From Hominisplanchenecus faecis (GTDB taxonomy: Bacteria > Bacillota > Clostridia > Lachnospirales > Lachnospiraceae): a stretch of 46,012 nucleotides of DNA. Below, in pieces: positions 31,660 through 40,450 of the stretch. The first letter of the stretch is position 1, and every line of letters begins with the position of its first letter. The DNA is taken from assembly GCF_020687205.1 (NCBI RefSeq), contig NZ_JAJEQE010000020.1, forward strand, positions 1-46,012, in the 5' to 3' direction. A model generated the notes under the pieces. The model saw only the letters and a list, made by a program, of their open reading frames with translations. It ran no database searches and was not told the DNA's origin. The position numbers were made by a program, and so were the translations under genes.

Positions 31660-34600
31660 GTGACGAACTTTGATTTCCTGAAGGATATTCCGCAGTTTGC
31701 AGCCTTTGCGGATGTTGCGGTGGCAGCGGAAAAGATCCTGATGATCGACCCGGAGGCGAGTGTGATGAACTGCCGGCGGGCGATGGAATTTGCCGTCAAA
31801 TGGATGTATTCGGTTGACGATATGCTGGTGATGCCATATCAGGACAAGCTGGTCAGCCTGCTGAATACGGAAGAGTTTAAAGGAATTGTGGATGCAGACA
31901 TTTTGCGGAGAATGGATTTTATTCGCAGGGTGGCAAATCAGGTGGCACATACGGGAAGAAAGCTGACGCTGGATCAGGCGAAGCTGTGCCTTGAGAATCT
32001 TTATATATTTCTGGATTTTGTAGCTTATTGTTATGCGGATGATTATCAGGAGGGGCAGTTTGATGCAGGTCTTCCGGAGCAGAATCAGGAGATCCTGGCA
32101 GCGGAGACAGCCTTTCCGGATATTGATCTGGAGGCTTTGATCGCAGAAAATAAAGCATTGAAGGCAGAACTGACTTCCAGGCGTGAGGAGCAGAAGCAGA
32201 CGTATGTTCCGAAGCCGCTGGAGTTGTCGGAGTATGCAACCCGCAAACAATATATCGATACGATGCTGATTGATGCCGGATGGATGGAAGGAAAGAACTG
32301 GCTGAATGAAGTCGAAGTCTATGGCATGCCAAATAAATCAGGCAGCGGTTTTGCGGATTATGTGCTTTATGACGATGCACACCGGCCGCTGGCGGTGATC
32401 GAGGCGAAAAAGACCTGTGCAGATGTGGCGAGCGGACGGCAGCAGGCAGAGTTATATGCGGATTCTCTGGAGCGGCAGTATGGACGCAGACCGGTCATTT
32501 TCCTTACGAACGGATTTGAGACGAGGATTGTGGACGGACAGTATCCGGAACGGCAGGTTTCCTGCATTTATTCCAGGAGAGATCTGGAAAAATGGTTTAA
32601 TTTAAAAACCATGCGGGGCGATCTTGGCAGTGTCCGAATTGATAAAAAAATCGCCGGAAGGTATTATCAGGAAGAGGCGATCAAGGCAGTATGCGAAAGC
32701 TTTGATAAAAAGAACAGAAGAAAAGCACTGCTTGTCATGGCGACTGGATCGGGAAAGACAAGGACGGTGATCGCACTTTGTGATGTGCTTCTGCAAAACG
32801 GCTGGGTGAAAAATATTTTGTTTCTTGCAGACCGCACTTCCCTTGTCACACAGGCAAAAAGAAGCTTTGTCAATATGCTGCCGGATCTTTCGGTGGCAAA
32901 TCTGTGTGAGGAGAAAAGCAATCTGCATGCACACTGTATTTTTTCAACTTATCAGACGATGATCAACTGCATTGATGCCACACGGGACGAAGACGGAAAA
33001 TTATTTACGAGCGGCCATTTTGACCTTGTGATCTGTGACGAGGCACATCGTTCGATCTACAATAAATACAAAGACATTTTCACATATTTTGATGCACCGC
33101 TTGTTGGTCTTACTGCGACGCCGAAAGATGAGATCGATAAAAATACCTACAGCATTTTTGAGCTGGAGAAGGGCGTGCCGACTTACGGTTATGAGCTGGC
33201 ACAGGCGGTAAAAGACGGTTATCTGGTGGATTTCCTTTCGGTGGAAACAAAGATGAAATTTCTGGAAGAGGGCATTGCGTACGATGAGCTTTCGGACGAA
33301 GATAAAGAAGCATACGAGAACACCTTTGTGGATGAAAACGGACAGGTTGTGGAGCGGATCCAGTCCTCAGCACTAAATACCTGGATTTTCAATGACGATA
33401 CGATCAGACAGGTGCTGGACATTCTGATGAGACATGGAATCCATACAGACTACGGAGAAAAGCTCGGCAAGACGATTATTTTTGCGAAAAATCATGCTCA
33501 TGCGGAAAAAATATTTGAGGTGTTCAATAAAGAATATTCACATCTGCCGGGTTATGCAAAAGTGATCGATAATCGTATCAGCCATTCCCAGAGCCTGATC
33601 GATCAGTTTTCGGAGCCGGATAAACTGCCGCAGATCGCCATTTCCGTTGATATGCTGGATACGGGAATCGACGTGCCGGAAATTTTAAATCTGGTCTTTT
33701 TTAAAAAGGTAATGAGCAAGGCAAAATTCTGGCAGATGATCGGGCGTGGAACGAGGCTCTGTCCGGGACTTTTGGATGGTGAGGATAAGCAGAAATTCTA
33801 TATTTTTGATTTTTGTGGGAATTTCGAGTTTTTCCGGATGCAGAAGGGAAAAGAGACAGCAGTCCGGCTGCCTTTGCAGAGTGCGATTTTTAACCTGAAA
33901 TTTCAGATTTCGTATAAATTGCAGGATTTACAATATCAGACAGAAAGACTGATCGCCTATCGCAAAAACCTGGTTGAGAGTATGCAGGGAAAAGTACAGG
34001 AACTGAGCCGGGATAATTTTGCGGTGCGTCAGCATTTGAAATATGTGGAATATTATTCCAATCCGGAGAATTATCAGAATATCCGTTACGAGGATACGTT
34101 GACCGTTCAGGAGGAGGTTGCACCGCTGATCATGCCGGATCAGGAAGAGGCGTCCGCCGTTCGTTTTGACGCACTGCTTTATGGGATTGAGCTTGCTTAT
34201 CTGATGGGAAATAAATATGGAAAAGCGAGAAAGGATCTTCTGAAAAAGGTGCGTGCGGTGGCAGGTGTTGCCAATATTCCGCAGATCAAAGCACAGGAAA
34301 AACTGCTGAATCAGATCCTGCACACGGATTATCTGGAGACGGCCGGTGTGGATGAATTTGAACATATCCGTGAAAATCTGCGGGAACTGATCAAATATAT
34401 CAAAGAAAAAGAAGGAAAGCGGTATGATACCGATTTTGCGGATGAACTTCTGGCGATGGAATGGAAAGAGTCGGAGCTGGAAAATGATGACCTGAAAAAT
34501 TATAAAGCGAAAGCAGAATATTATGTCCGCAGGCATCAGGATAATGAGGCGATTGCCAGGCTGAAGAATAATCAGCCGCTGACAGCGGCGGATGTACAGC

Positions 34601-34956
34601 TTCTGGAAGAGATCCTCTGGGGAGAACTGGGGACAAAAGAAGAGTATGAGACGGAGTACGGGCAGAAGCCGCTCGGAGAATTTGTCCGTGAAATTGTCGG
34701 CTTGGATATGAACGCTGCAAAAGAAGCATTTTCAGAATATCTGGATGAAAACAGCCTGGACAGCAGGCAGATTTATTTCGTAAATCAGATCGTGGAATAC
34801 ATTGTGCAAAATGGCATGATGAAAGATCTGTCGGTACTTCAGGAGGCACCATTTACGGATCAGGGAAGTGTCGTGGACATTTTTACGGATCTGAACGTAT
34901 GGATGGGAATTCGGAAAGTGATCGACCAGATCAATGCAAATGCCGTAGCAGCTTAG
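31660..34956 (+). CDS. hsdR: Type I restriction enzyme motor/nuclease subunit (HsdR)
   Basis: A 1098-residue ATP-dependent DNA translocase and nuclease that cuts unmodified DNA when bound to HsdM and HsdS. In order: a DUF4145-like N-terminal helical domain (about 1-130; SVMNCRRAMEFAVKWMYS); the restriction nuclease with the PD-(D/E)XK Glu248-Ala-Lys250 in AVIEAKK; helicase motif I ATGSGKTRT (Lys366); motif II DEAH (460-463); GLTATP; later ISVDMLDTGIDVPEI and QMIGRGTRLCPG (motifs V and VI); and a long C-terminal HsdM-contact part. The GTG at 31660 follows a GAGGGGG site and is preferred over an earlier frame start. It is more than 15 kb from hsdM. It ends 14 bases before jetA, whose ribosome binding site overlaps its stop, so the two are one operon. 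Confidence 0.93.
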   Translation: MTNFDFLKDIPQFAAFADVAVAAEKILMIDPEASVMNCRRAMEFAVKWMYSVDDMLVMPYQDKLVSLLNTEEFKGIVDADILRRMDFIRRVANQVAHTGRKLTLDQAKLCLENLYIFLDFVAYCYADDYQEGQFDAGLPEQNQEILAAETAFPDIDLEALIAENKALKAELTSRREEQKQTYVPKPLELSEYATRKQYIDTMLIDAGWMEGKNWLNEVEVYGMPNKSGSGFADYVLYDDAHRPLAVIEAKKTCADVASGRQQAELYADSLERQYGRRPVIFLTNGFETRIVDGQYPERQVSCIYSRRDLEKWFNLKTMRGDLGSVRIDKKIAGRYYQEEAIKAVCESFDKKNRRKALLVMATGSGKTRTVIALCDVLLQNGWVKNILFLADRTSLVTQAKRSFVNMLPDLSVANLCEEKSNLHAHCIFSTYQTMINCIDATRDEDGKLFTSGHFDLVICDEAHRSIYNKYKDIFTYFDAPLVGLTATPKDEIDKNTYSIFELEKGVPTYGYELAQAVKDGYLVDFLSVETKMKFLEEGIAYDELSDEDKEAYENTFVDENGQVVERIQSSALNTWIFNDDTIRQVLDILMRHGIHTDYGEKLGKTIIFAKNHAHAEKIFEVFNKEYSHLPGYAKVIDNRISHSQSLIDQFSEPDKLPQIAISVDMLDTGIDVPEILNLVFFKKVMSKAKFWQMIGRGTRLCPGLLDGEDKQKFYIFDFCGNFEFFRMQKGKETAVRLPLQSAIFNLKFQISYKLQDLQYQTERLIAYRKNLVESMQGKVQELSRDNFAVRQHLKYVEYYSNPENYQNIRYEDTLTVQEEVAPLIMPDQEEASAVRFDALLYGIELAYLMGNKYGKARKDLLKKVRAVAGVANIPQIKAQEKLLNQILHTDYLETAGVDEFEHIRENLRELIKYIKEKEGKRYDTDFADELLAMEWKESELENDDLKNYKAKAEYYVRRHQDNEAIARLKNNQPLTAADVQLLEEILWGELGTKEEYETEYGQKPLGEFVREIVGLDMNAAKEAFSEYLDENSLDSRQIYFVNQIVEYIVQNGMMKDLSVLQEAPFTDQGSVVDIFTDLNVWMGIRKVIDQINANAVAA

Positions 34957-34970
34957 GAGATAAATAAACT

Positions 34971-36371
34971 ATGAATTTTTTTGATTACATAAAGAACGAG
35001 TCGTTTTTTAAACCGCTTACGTTCAAATACCGCAGGATTTATTATGACTGTATCCGGATTTTGATCGACCGTTCGAAGGAACTTCCGGTTCTCTACGAGT
35101 CGGATGCAAAGGACAGTATCACACTGTATCTGAAAAACGAAGAGATTCAGCGACTGATCGAAGAAGCGGATGATGAGAATGAGGCGGTGCAGCTTCAGGC
35201 GGCTGAGATTCTGGCCATTTTCCGTGAATGTGGATGGATCAAGCCACGGCAGATCGGACGCAGCGGAGAATATGTTGTAAATCTTTCGACGGATTGCCGA
35301 AGAGTGATTGATTTTCTGGATAAACTGACTGAAAAGAAAAATGAAGGTACGATGTCAAACCGCATTCTCTCAATGTATGAGATCATGAAATCCGCATCGG
35401 AAGAAGGCTCGGTGCGAAAAGAACGACCGTATTCAAACATTCTGGTGCCGATGATGGAAAATGAAACCGAGCTTCGTAATGAGCTGGCTGATTTAAAAGA
35501 CAGTATATCGGATATCATGAAAACAGTCATCGAATTTCAGGACATGAACAGTTTCGGGCAGTTCATTATGAAAAATGAAATGTTGGACCGGTTTTTCAGT
35601 GAATATTTCTTCGTAAAAAACAACGGACTGATCCCGACCCAGCTTTCTTTCATCCGTGACCGGATCGAGGATCTGCGTTATGGGGATATGTATGAGAAAA
35701 TGGTCGAAGAATGTGGAAAACGTCTGCGTTGCCCGAAAGAGCAGGCAATTTCCCGTGTGGATCGTTACATGGCGGAACTCCAGTATTTCCTGAGTGTGGA
35801 ATACGAAGAAAATATGGAACTGATTGATACTCGCATCAACAGTTATTATAATCTGGCAAATACGAGGATCATGCAGATGGCGAGCAGCCGTGTCAGACTG
35901 GAGAATCTTCTCGGCGATTTCCTGGACCGTGTTTCCAGGATTTCAAAAGAAGAGCAGGATGCGGCGATGGAAAAAGTGGAGAAATGCACTCGTGTTATCA
36001 ACCAGAAATACGTTGGTTACAAATCATTCGAGCAGAATCGGCGTATCCGCAACGAAGGTCAGAATATCGCATTAAACACCAATGCGATGTCGGAAGAAGA
36101 GATGCAGAAACGGACGGAGAATCTGTTCCGCAGTGCACCGAACCGATATGCTCCGGCCCGTGTCGGAGCATATCTGGATGAGGCACTTGGATTGGATGTG
36201 AGCATGGAGCTGAAAGAAAAGGGTGTGCAGACAAAAGAAGAGGCACTGATGATCGCAGCGGCGATGCTTTATGCGAAAAATGCAGAATTTCCATACGAAG
36301 TCCGTATCAAGAACGAAAAAGTGAGCACGAAGATTGCCGATATCAGCAATGTGGTGATCTCGAGAAAATAA
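34971..36371 (+). CDS. jetA: JetA-like subunit of a Wadjet/MukBEF-type SMC system
   Basis: A 466-residue mostly helical protein that I place in the JetA (DUF5716-type) family, the kleisin-like subunit that bridges the SMC heads. It begins MNFFDYIKNESFFKPLTFKY and includes NRILSMYEIMKSASEEGS, a central helical region with FFSEYFFVKNNGLIPTQLSFI, and a C-terminal segment SAPNRYAPARVGAYLDEAL. These fit winged-helix and helical parts of kleisins, though I cannot align them by eye. The site TAGGAGATAAATAAACTATG couples it to the hsdR stop. A family B repeat lies in the 112-base gap before jetB. Confidence 0.72.
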   Translation: MNFFDYIKNESFFKPLTFKYRRIYYDCIRILIDRSKELPVLYESDAKDSITLYLKNEEIQRLIEEADDENEAVQLQAAEILAIFRECGWIKPRQIGRSGEYVVNLSTDCRRVIDFLDKLTEKKNEGTMSNRILSMYEIMKSASEEGSVRKERPYSNILVPMMENETELRNELADLKDSISDIMKTVIEFQDMNSFGQFIMKNEMLDRFFSEYFFVKNNGLIPTQLSFIRDRIEDLRYGDMYEKMVEECGKRLRCPKEQAISRVDRYMAELQYFLSVEYEENMELIDTRINSYYNLANTRIMQMASSRVRLENLLGDFLDRVSRISKEEQDAAMEKVEKCTRVINQKYVGYKSFEQNRRIRNEGQNIALNTNAMSEEEMQKRTENLFRSAPNRYAPARVGAYLDEALGLDVSMELKEKGVQTKEEALMIAAAMLYAKNAEFPYEVRIKNEKVSTKIADISNVVISRK

Positions 36372-36423
36372 AGATGTCAGAATTGTGGATCACAGGGTAC
36401 GAAAATATTTACAGGGCATCTTT

Positions 36424-36460
36424 TTGAACGCAGAGAAGCGGATTGTGAATGTCCGCTTTA
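36424..36460 (+). repeat. Family B repeat within the jet operon
   Basis: TTGAACGCAGAGAAGCGGAT followed by TGTGAATGTCCGCTTTA joins the opening of the long unit at 30619 to its last stem (AAGCGGA with TCCGCTT), as if the middle had been deleted. It may act as an intra-operon RNA structure between jetA and jetB. Confidence 0.7.
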
Positions 36461-36483
36461 CAAATACAATGAGGTAAATTTAT

Positions 36484-37128
36484 ATGCAGGATTTAAGTTT
36501 TATAAGCAATATGAGCGACGAGGATGCGTATCTGTTCAAACGCTGTGTGCGGCGGCTTCTGGATACGACATTTCTTGTAAAAGACAAAGAAGAAAAGCTC
36601 TATCAGTTTGTGGCTTCCGAATCTAACCGCTACGACATGAACCAGTATCTGGCAGTGATCGGCTACAAAGTGGTTGTGGAAGAACAGATGGGTGTGGCGA
36701 TGCTGCAGCCAAATGATGATGATAAAGAAACGGTTGGACTGAAACGCCTCAATCTCTATCATTTTGACCAGAGACATATGAAGCTGCTGCTGGTATTGTG
36801 GCTTTTATTTCTGGAGCGGATGGGATATGAAGAGGCAGTCTATGTGACGGTCGGTGAGATTATCGACAAATGCAGACTTTATGATATAGAACTGACACCG
36901 GTCGAGTTCAAAAAAGCATATGCGACCTTCCGCAGGTTCTGCCTGATCGATTACAGTGACGATATCACAAAAGAGGACGGGGCTGTGCGTCTCTATCCTT
37001 CTTTGCAGTTCTGTATGGATATCGGACAGTTGAAACAGGTGATGGCAGAATTTGTGGAACAGGAAGATTTCGAGGCAGCGGACATGGCAGACCTGGAAGA
37101 GGCAGAAAGTGAGGAGAGCGATGAGTAA
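36484..37128 (+). CDS. jetB: JetB-like subunit (MukE/KITE-type)
   Basis: A 214-residue protein with two winged-helix-like halves and a very acidic tail. It has MSDEDAYLFKRCVRRLLDTT, KLYQFVASESNRYDMNQYL, then HFDQRHMKLLLVLWLLFLE and ECM-like VGEIIDKCRLYDIELTPVEFKKAYATFRRFCLIDY. Position between JetA and the SMC protein and this size fit the KITE subunit (DUF4194/DUF6063 class). A GAGGT site precedes the ATG. Its stop overlaps the jetC start (ATGAGTAA), so the two are translationally coupled. Confidence 0.72.
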   Translation: MQDLSFISNMSDEDAYLFKRCVRRLLDTTFLVKDKEEKLYQFVASESNRYDMNQYLAVIGYKVVVEEQMGVAMLQPNDDDKETVGLKRLNLYHFDQRHMKLLLVLWLLFLERMGYEEAVYVTVGEIIDKCRLYDIELTPVEFKKAYATFRRFCLIDYSDDITKEDGAVRLYPSLQFCMDIGQLKQVMAEFVEQEDFEAADMADLEEAESEESDE

Positions 37129-40100
37129 AATAGTTTTACGCAATGTACAGCTGATCAACTGGTATGGATTTACCAACACGGTCGTTCCGGTTGCAGAAAA
37201 TCTCACCCTGATCTCCGGAGAAAATGAGTGCGGAAAATCGACGATCCTCGATGCCATCAAATATGCCTACACCGGTGATACGCAGTTTAATAAGGCGACA
37301 AGCGGATATAATACAGGCGTGGGCAAGCGAAATCTGATCTCGTATACACGCTGTCTGGTTGATGCAAGTGCCGGCGTGTATGCAAGACCGGCAGAGAAGA
37401 TCCCGGTTGTGTACAGCCATATCGCACTGGAATATTATGACCAGATCAACGAAAAATCCTTTGTGCTCGGCGTGATCATCGAGACAGCCGTGACGGATAT
37501 CCGCGGCACGTACTGGTATGCGATGGAAGACAAACGTCTGTCGGATATTTCCTATGTCTATGAAGACGGTTCTGCCTTAAAGCCGTACGATGCGTCCGGA
37601 TTTCAGAAACGTTACAATGTCAAACTCCGCAAGAAACAGGATGGAGTGGCATTGTTTATGCAGATGGTCGGACTGAAGCTTCCGTATCAGGAAGTGTTTC
37701 GTTATCAGAGAAAACTTCGAAATATCATGGCATACAATCCGGCGGCAAAGATCCAGGAATTTATCCGGGAATCGGTTCTGGAAGAACACGATGTCAATTT
37801 TGAAAAATTAAAAGATGCCAAGAAAAATATTGAGCAGATCAACAGCCGTTTGGAGCTGATCGAAGAAGAGATCGGTGATCTGGATGCGATCCTGAAGGAT
37901 TATGCAGAATACGATGAGCGTGTCATGCAGCTGAAAGTGGATGATATTAAATTAAAATATCGAAATATGCTTTCCTGGAAAGAAAAACGCTGTATGGCAG
38001 AAGAAATGATCCGCAAAAACAGCATTGAAGTAGAAGCACAGATCAAAACAATCAAAGAACTGAGCACGGAGATCGATGCACTTGACCGTTATTACATGGA
38101 AGCAAAAGCCGCACTGCGGGAACTGAATGTTTCCAAAGCAATCGACAATTCCAGACAGCAGATCACTGCTTTCGAGAAACAGCTGGAGAAGCGGAAGAGT
38201 GAAAGGGAAGAGTTGGAGCAGTTCCGGAAACGTCTGCTGCATGTGGCAGAAGAACTGAAAAAAATGGAATGCGAGGTTTCTTATTTTGAAACACTTGAAA
38301 AACTGACGGCAGTGGATCTTTCCAATTCTGAAAAGCAGGAAGCCATTGATGCACTGCGGGCGGAAATCCGTAAAAAACGTGACAGTATTGTGCGGAGCAG
38401 AGCTTATCTGGATCGCGAGCTCAAAGAAGTGCAGCTGGAACGCAGCGAGCAGAGCAAGATCATCGAAAACTGCGATCGCAACAAAGCGGATTATTCGCAT
38501 GTGCAGGAACAGACGCAGCTGATCCGGGAGATCAACAAAGAACTGAAAAAACAGGGCATCGATGAAGAAGCCCGCATGGCGTGTGAATATGTATCGGAAC
38601 TGAAAGACGAAGCATGGCGTGATGCGATCGAAGCTTTTCTTGGTGTGCACCGCTATGCGATCCTGGTCTCGCCACAGGCCTTTGATGTTGCCAATCAGGT
38701 TATGGACCGCTCCGGACATCGTTATGTGGAGCTGGTCAATACAAAGCGTCTGGCTGAACGCAAGATCAAATGTGAGGAAGATTCGGTCTATCATTATCTT
38801 CAGATTCAGAATGAGACAGCAGCAAAGTATTTCCAGTTTTGGCTGGGAGCGATCCATGCAGTCGAGCTGGACGAGGTTGCAAAATACGACAATGCCATGT
38901 CAAAAGAAGGAAAACTCGGCAGAAATATGGCAGTTACTTACATCAACACGAAAAAGATCAAGAGCTACTGCCTTGGCGGGGCGGCGATCGAGCTGAACCG
39001 CAAAAGAGCTGCGAAAAAACTGGATCAGCTGGAAAAACGGGAAAAAGAGATTTTGAGCAGCAGACATACGATGCAGAATCAGGATGTCTTTCTGCAGAGT
39101 AGTCTGGATTATTTCAAAGATTACAATCTGGAAGCCAACAGAGAATGTGAGCATTTAAATGCAGAGCTGGAAGCAGAAAAGGTGCGTTATCGTGAACTTC
39201 TGGAAGCCCAGAAAAACAATGCAGAATTTATGGCACTTTCGCAGCGTGTGACCGATCTGGAAAAACAGCTTCGCAATAAAACACGGGAGAAAGATGAAGA
39301 GAGCAAAAAGCGTTACCGACTGGAAGCGGAAATCGAACAGAAAAAGAAAGACAGCGTGATGTATCAGGCGAAAGAAGCGGAAGAGCAGAAACATCTGGAA
39401 GAAGAACAAAAGCTCAATCGTTCTGCAGCAGAGCAGGCGATCACAGAATACGACCGCTATCTTGCCGGAGAAGATAAAAAAGGCGGCATCATGCAGCTTT
39501 CCGAGAAAGAGCAGATGGAAAAACGTGTCAGCAGTTTTGCGGCAAATATCAACGGACAGCAGCAGGCGTACAACAACCGCAAGCAGGAAGAAGAACGTCT
39601 GCCGATCGGTCTTGAGTACGAAAAAAGCTATCACCAGAGACGCGGAAAGATCTGGATCGATGACCTTCAGAATCTGCAGCAGAAATTAAAAGAGCAGACC
39701 ATGCGTTATGAAAGCATTTTCAAAAGAGAATTTGTTCTGAATATTTACGAGACGGCAAGGGCTGCAAGAAAAGACATCGCACAGATCAACAAAGAGCTTC
39801 GCAAGCTGAAATTCGCGACATGCTATCAGTTTGATGTGAAATTTTTGAATGACAATTCCGACTATGCCAAAATTCTGCGTTATGCAGAGTATCTTCAGCA
39901 GACCGGAAATCTGGCGGACGGTCAGATCGCCCTTACAAAGCTGATGGGTTATGAGGATGACGAAGTAGAGAGACGGGAGCGGGAGATCAAAGATATTATT
40001 AACCGCATCATTGAAAAAAATGATCTGGCGGAGATCCAGAAATTTGCAGATTACCGCAATTATATGAGCTACGAGATCATCATCAACAACGAGGAAGTAA

Positions 40101-40450
40101 AAGACGGAAAATTATCCAAACAGGTAGGATACAATTCCGGTGCCGGAACGCAGATCCCATATACGCTGATTTTGTCGGCGGCACTCTCCATGCTCTACAA
40201 TGTGCGAGTCAATTCCGTAAGACTGATCTTTATTGATGAGCCGTTCGAAAAAATGAGTGACCACAATATCAAACTGATGCTTGATTTCTTCAAAAACCAG
40301 GACTTTCAGGTTATCTTCTGTGCACCGCCAAATAAACTGGAATCGATCGGAAGTGAATGCGGTGTGATCATCCCGGTTCTGAAAAATGCAAACGACGATA
40401 TGTTGATCGGAAAGGTGAAATTTCATGACACAGTTAATGGAGCAAATTAA
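37121..40450 (+). CDS. jetC: JetC-like SMC ATPase (MukB-type)
   Basis: A 1109-residue SMC protein. The head starts KIVLRNVQLINWYGFTNTVV and has Walker A GENECGKST (33-41; Lys39). Two long charged coiled-coil arms (about 250-500 and 640-900) flank a hinge region near 500-620 (VHRYAILVSPQAFDVANQVM). The C-terminal head half has the signature region YNSGAGTQIPYTLILSAALSM and Walker B LIFIDEPFEKM (Asp1039, Glu1040). In Wadjet the SMC ring recognises and extrudes closed circular DNA, and JetD then cuts it. No JetD is present here. The ATG at 37121 is used; the longer frame from 37052 merely overlaps jetB. It overlaps the next gene by 26 bases. Confidence 0.82.
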   Translation: MSKIVLRNVQLINWYGFTNTVVPVAENLTLISGENECGKSTILDAIKYAYTGDTQFNKATSGYNTGVGKRNLISYTRCLVDASAGVYARPAEKIPVVYSHIALEYYDQINEKSFVLGVIIETAVTDIRGTYWYAMEDKRLSDISYVYEDGSALKPYDASGFQKRYNVKLRKKQDGVALFMQMVGLKLPYQEVFRYQRKLRNIMAYNPAAKIQEFIRESVLEEHDVNFEKLKDAKKNIEQINSRLELIEEEIGDLDAILKDYAEYDERVMQLKVDDIKLKYRNMLSWKEKRCMAEEMIRKNSIEVEAQIKTIKELSTEIDALDRYYMEAKAALRELNVSKAIDNSRQQITAFEKQLEKRKSEREELEQFRKRLLHVAEELKKMECEVSYFETLEKLTAVDLSNSEKQEAIDALRAEIRKKRDSIVRSRAYLDRELKEVQLERSEQSKIIENCDRNKADYSHVQEQTQLIREINKELKKQGIDEEARMACEYVSELKDEAWRDAIEAFLGVHRYAILVSPQAFDVANQVMDRSGHRYVELVNTKRLAERKIKCEEDSVYHYLQIQNETAAKYFQFWLGAIHAVELDEVAKYDNAMSKEGKLGRNMAVTYINTKKIKSYCLGGAAIELNRKRAAKKLDQLEKREKEILSSRHTMQNQDVFLQSSLDYFKDYNLEANRECEHLNAELEAEKVRYRELLEAQKNNAEFMALSQRVTDLEKQLRNKTREKDEESKKRYRLEAEIEQKKKDSVMYQAKEAEEQKHLEEEQKLNRSAAEQAITEYDRYLAGEDKKGGIMQLSEKEQMEKRVSSFAANINGQQQAYNNRKQEEERLPIGLEYEKSYHQRRGKIWIDDLQNLQQKLKEQTMRYESIFKREFVLNIYETARAARKDIAQINKELRKLKFATCYQFDVKFLNDNSDYAKILRYAEYLQQTGNLADGQIALTKLMGYEDDEVERREREIKDIINRIIEKNDLAEIQKFADYRNYMSYEIIINNEEVKDGKLSKQVGYNSGAGTQIPYTLILSAALSMLYNVRVNSVRLIFIDEPFEKMSDHNIKLMLDFFKNQDFQVIFCAPPNKLESIGSECGVIIPVLKNANDDMLIGKVKFHDTVNGAN

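Noticed and set aside
37052-37120. Upstream extension of jetC
   Set aside because: Entirely inside jetB in another frame; the SMC head begins properly at the ATG at 37121.
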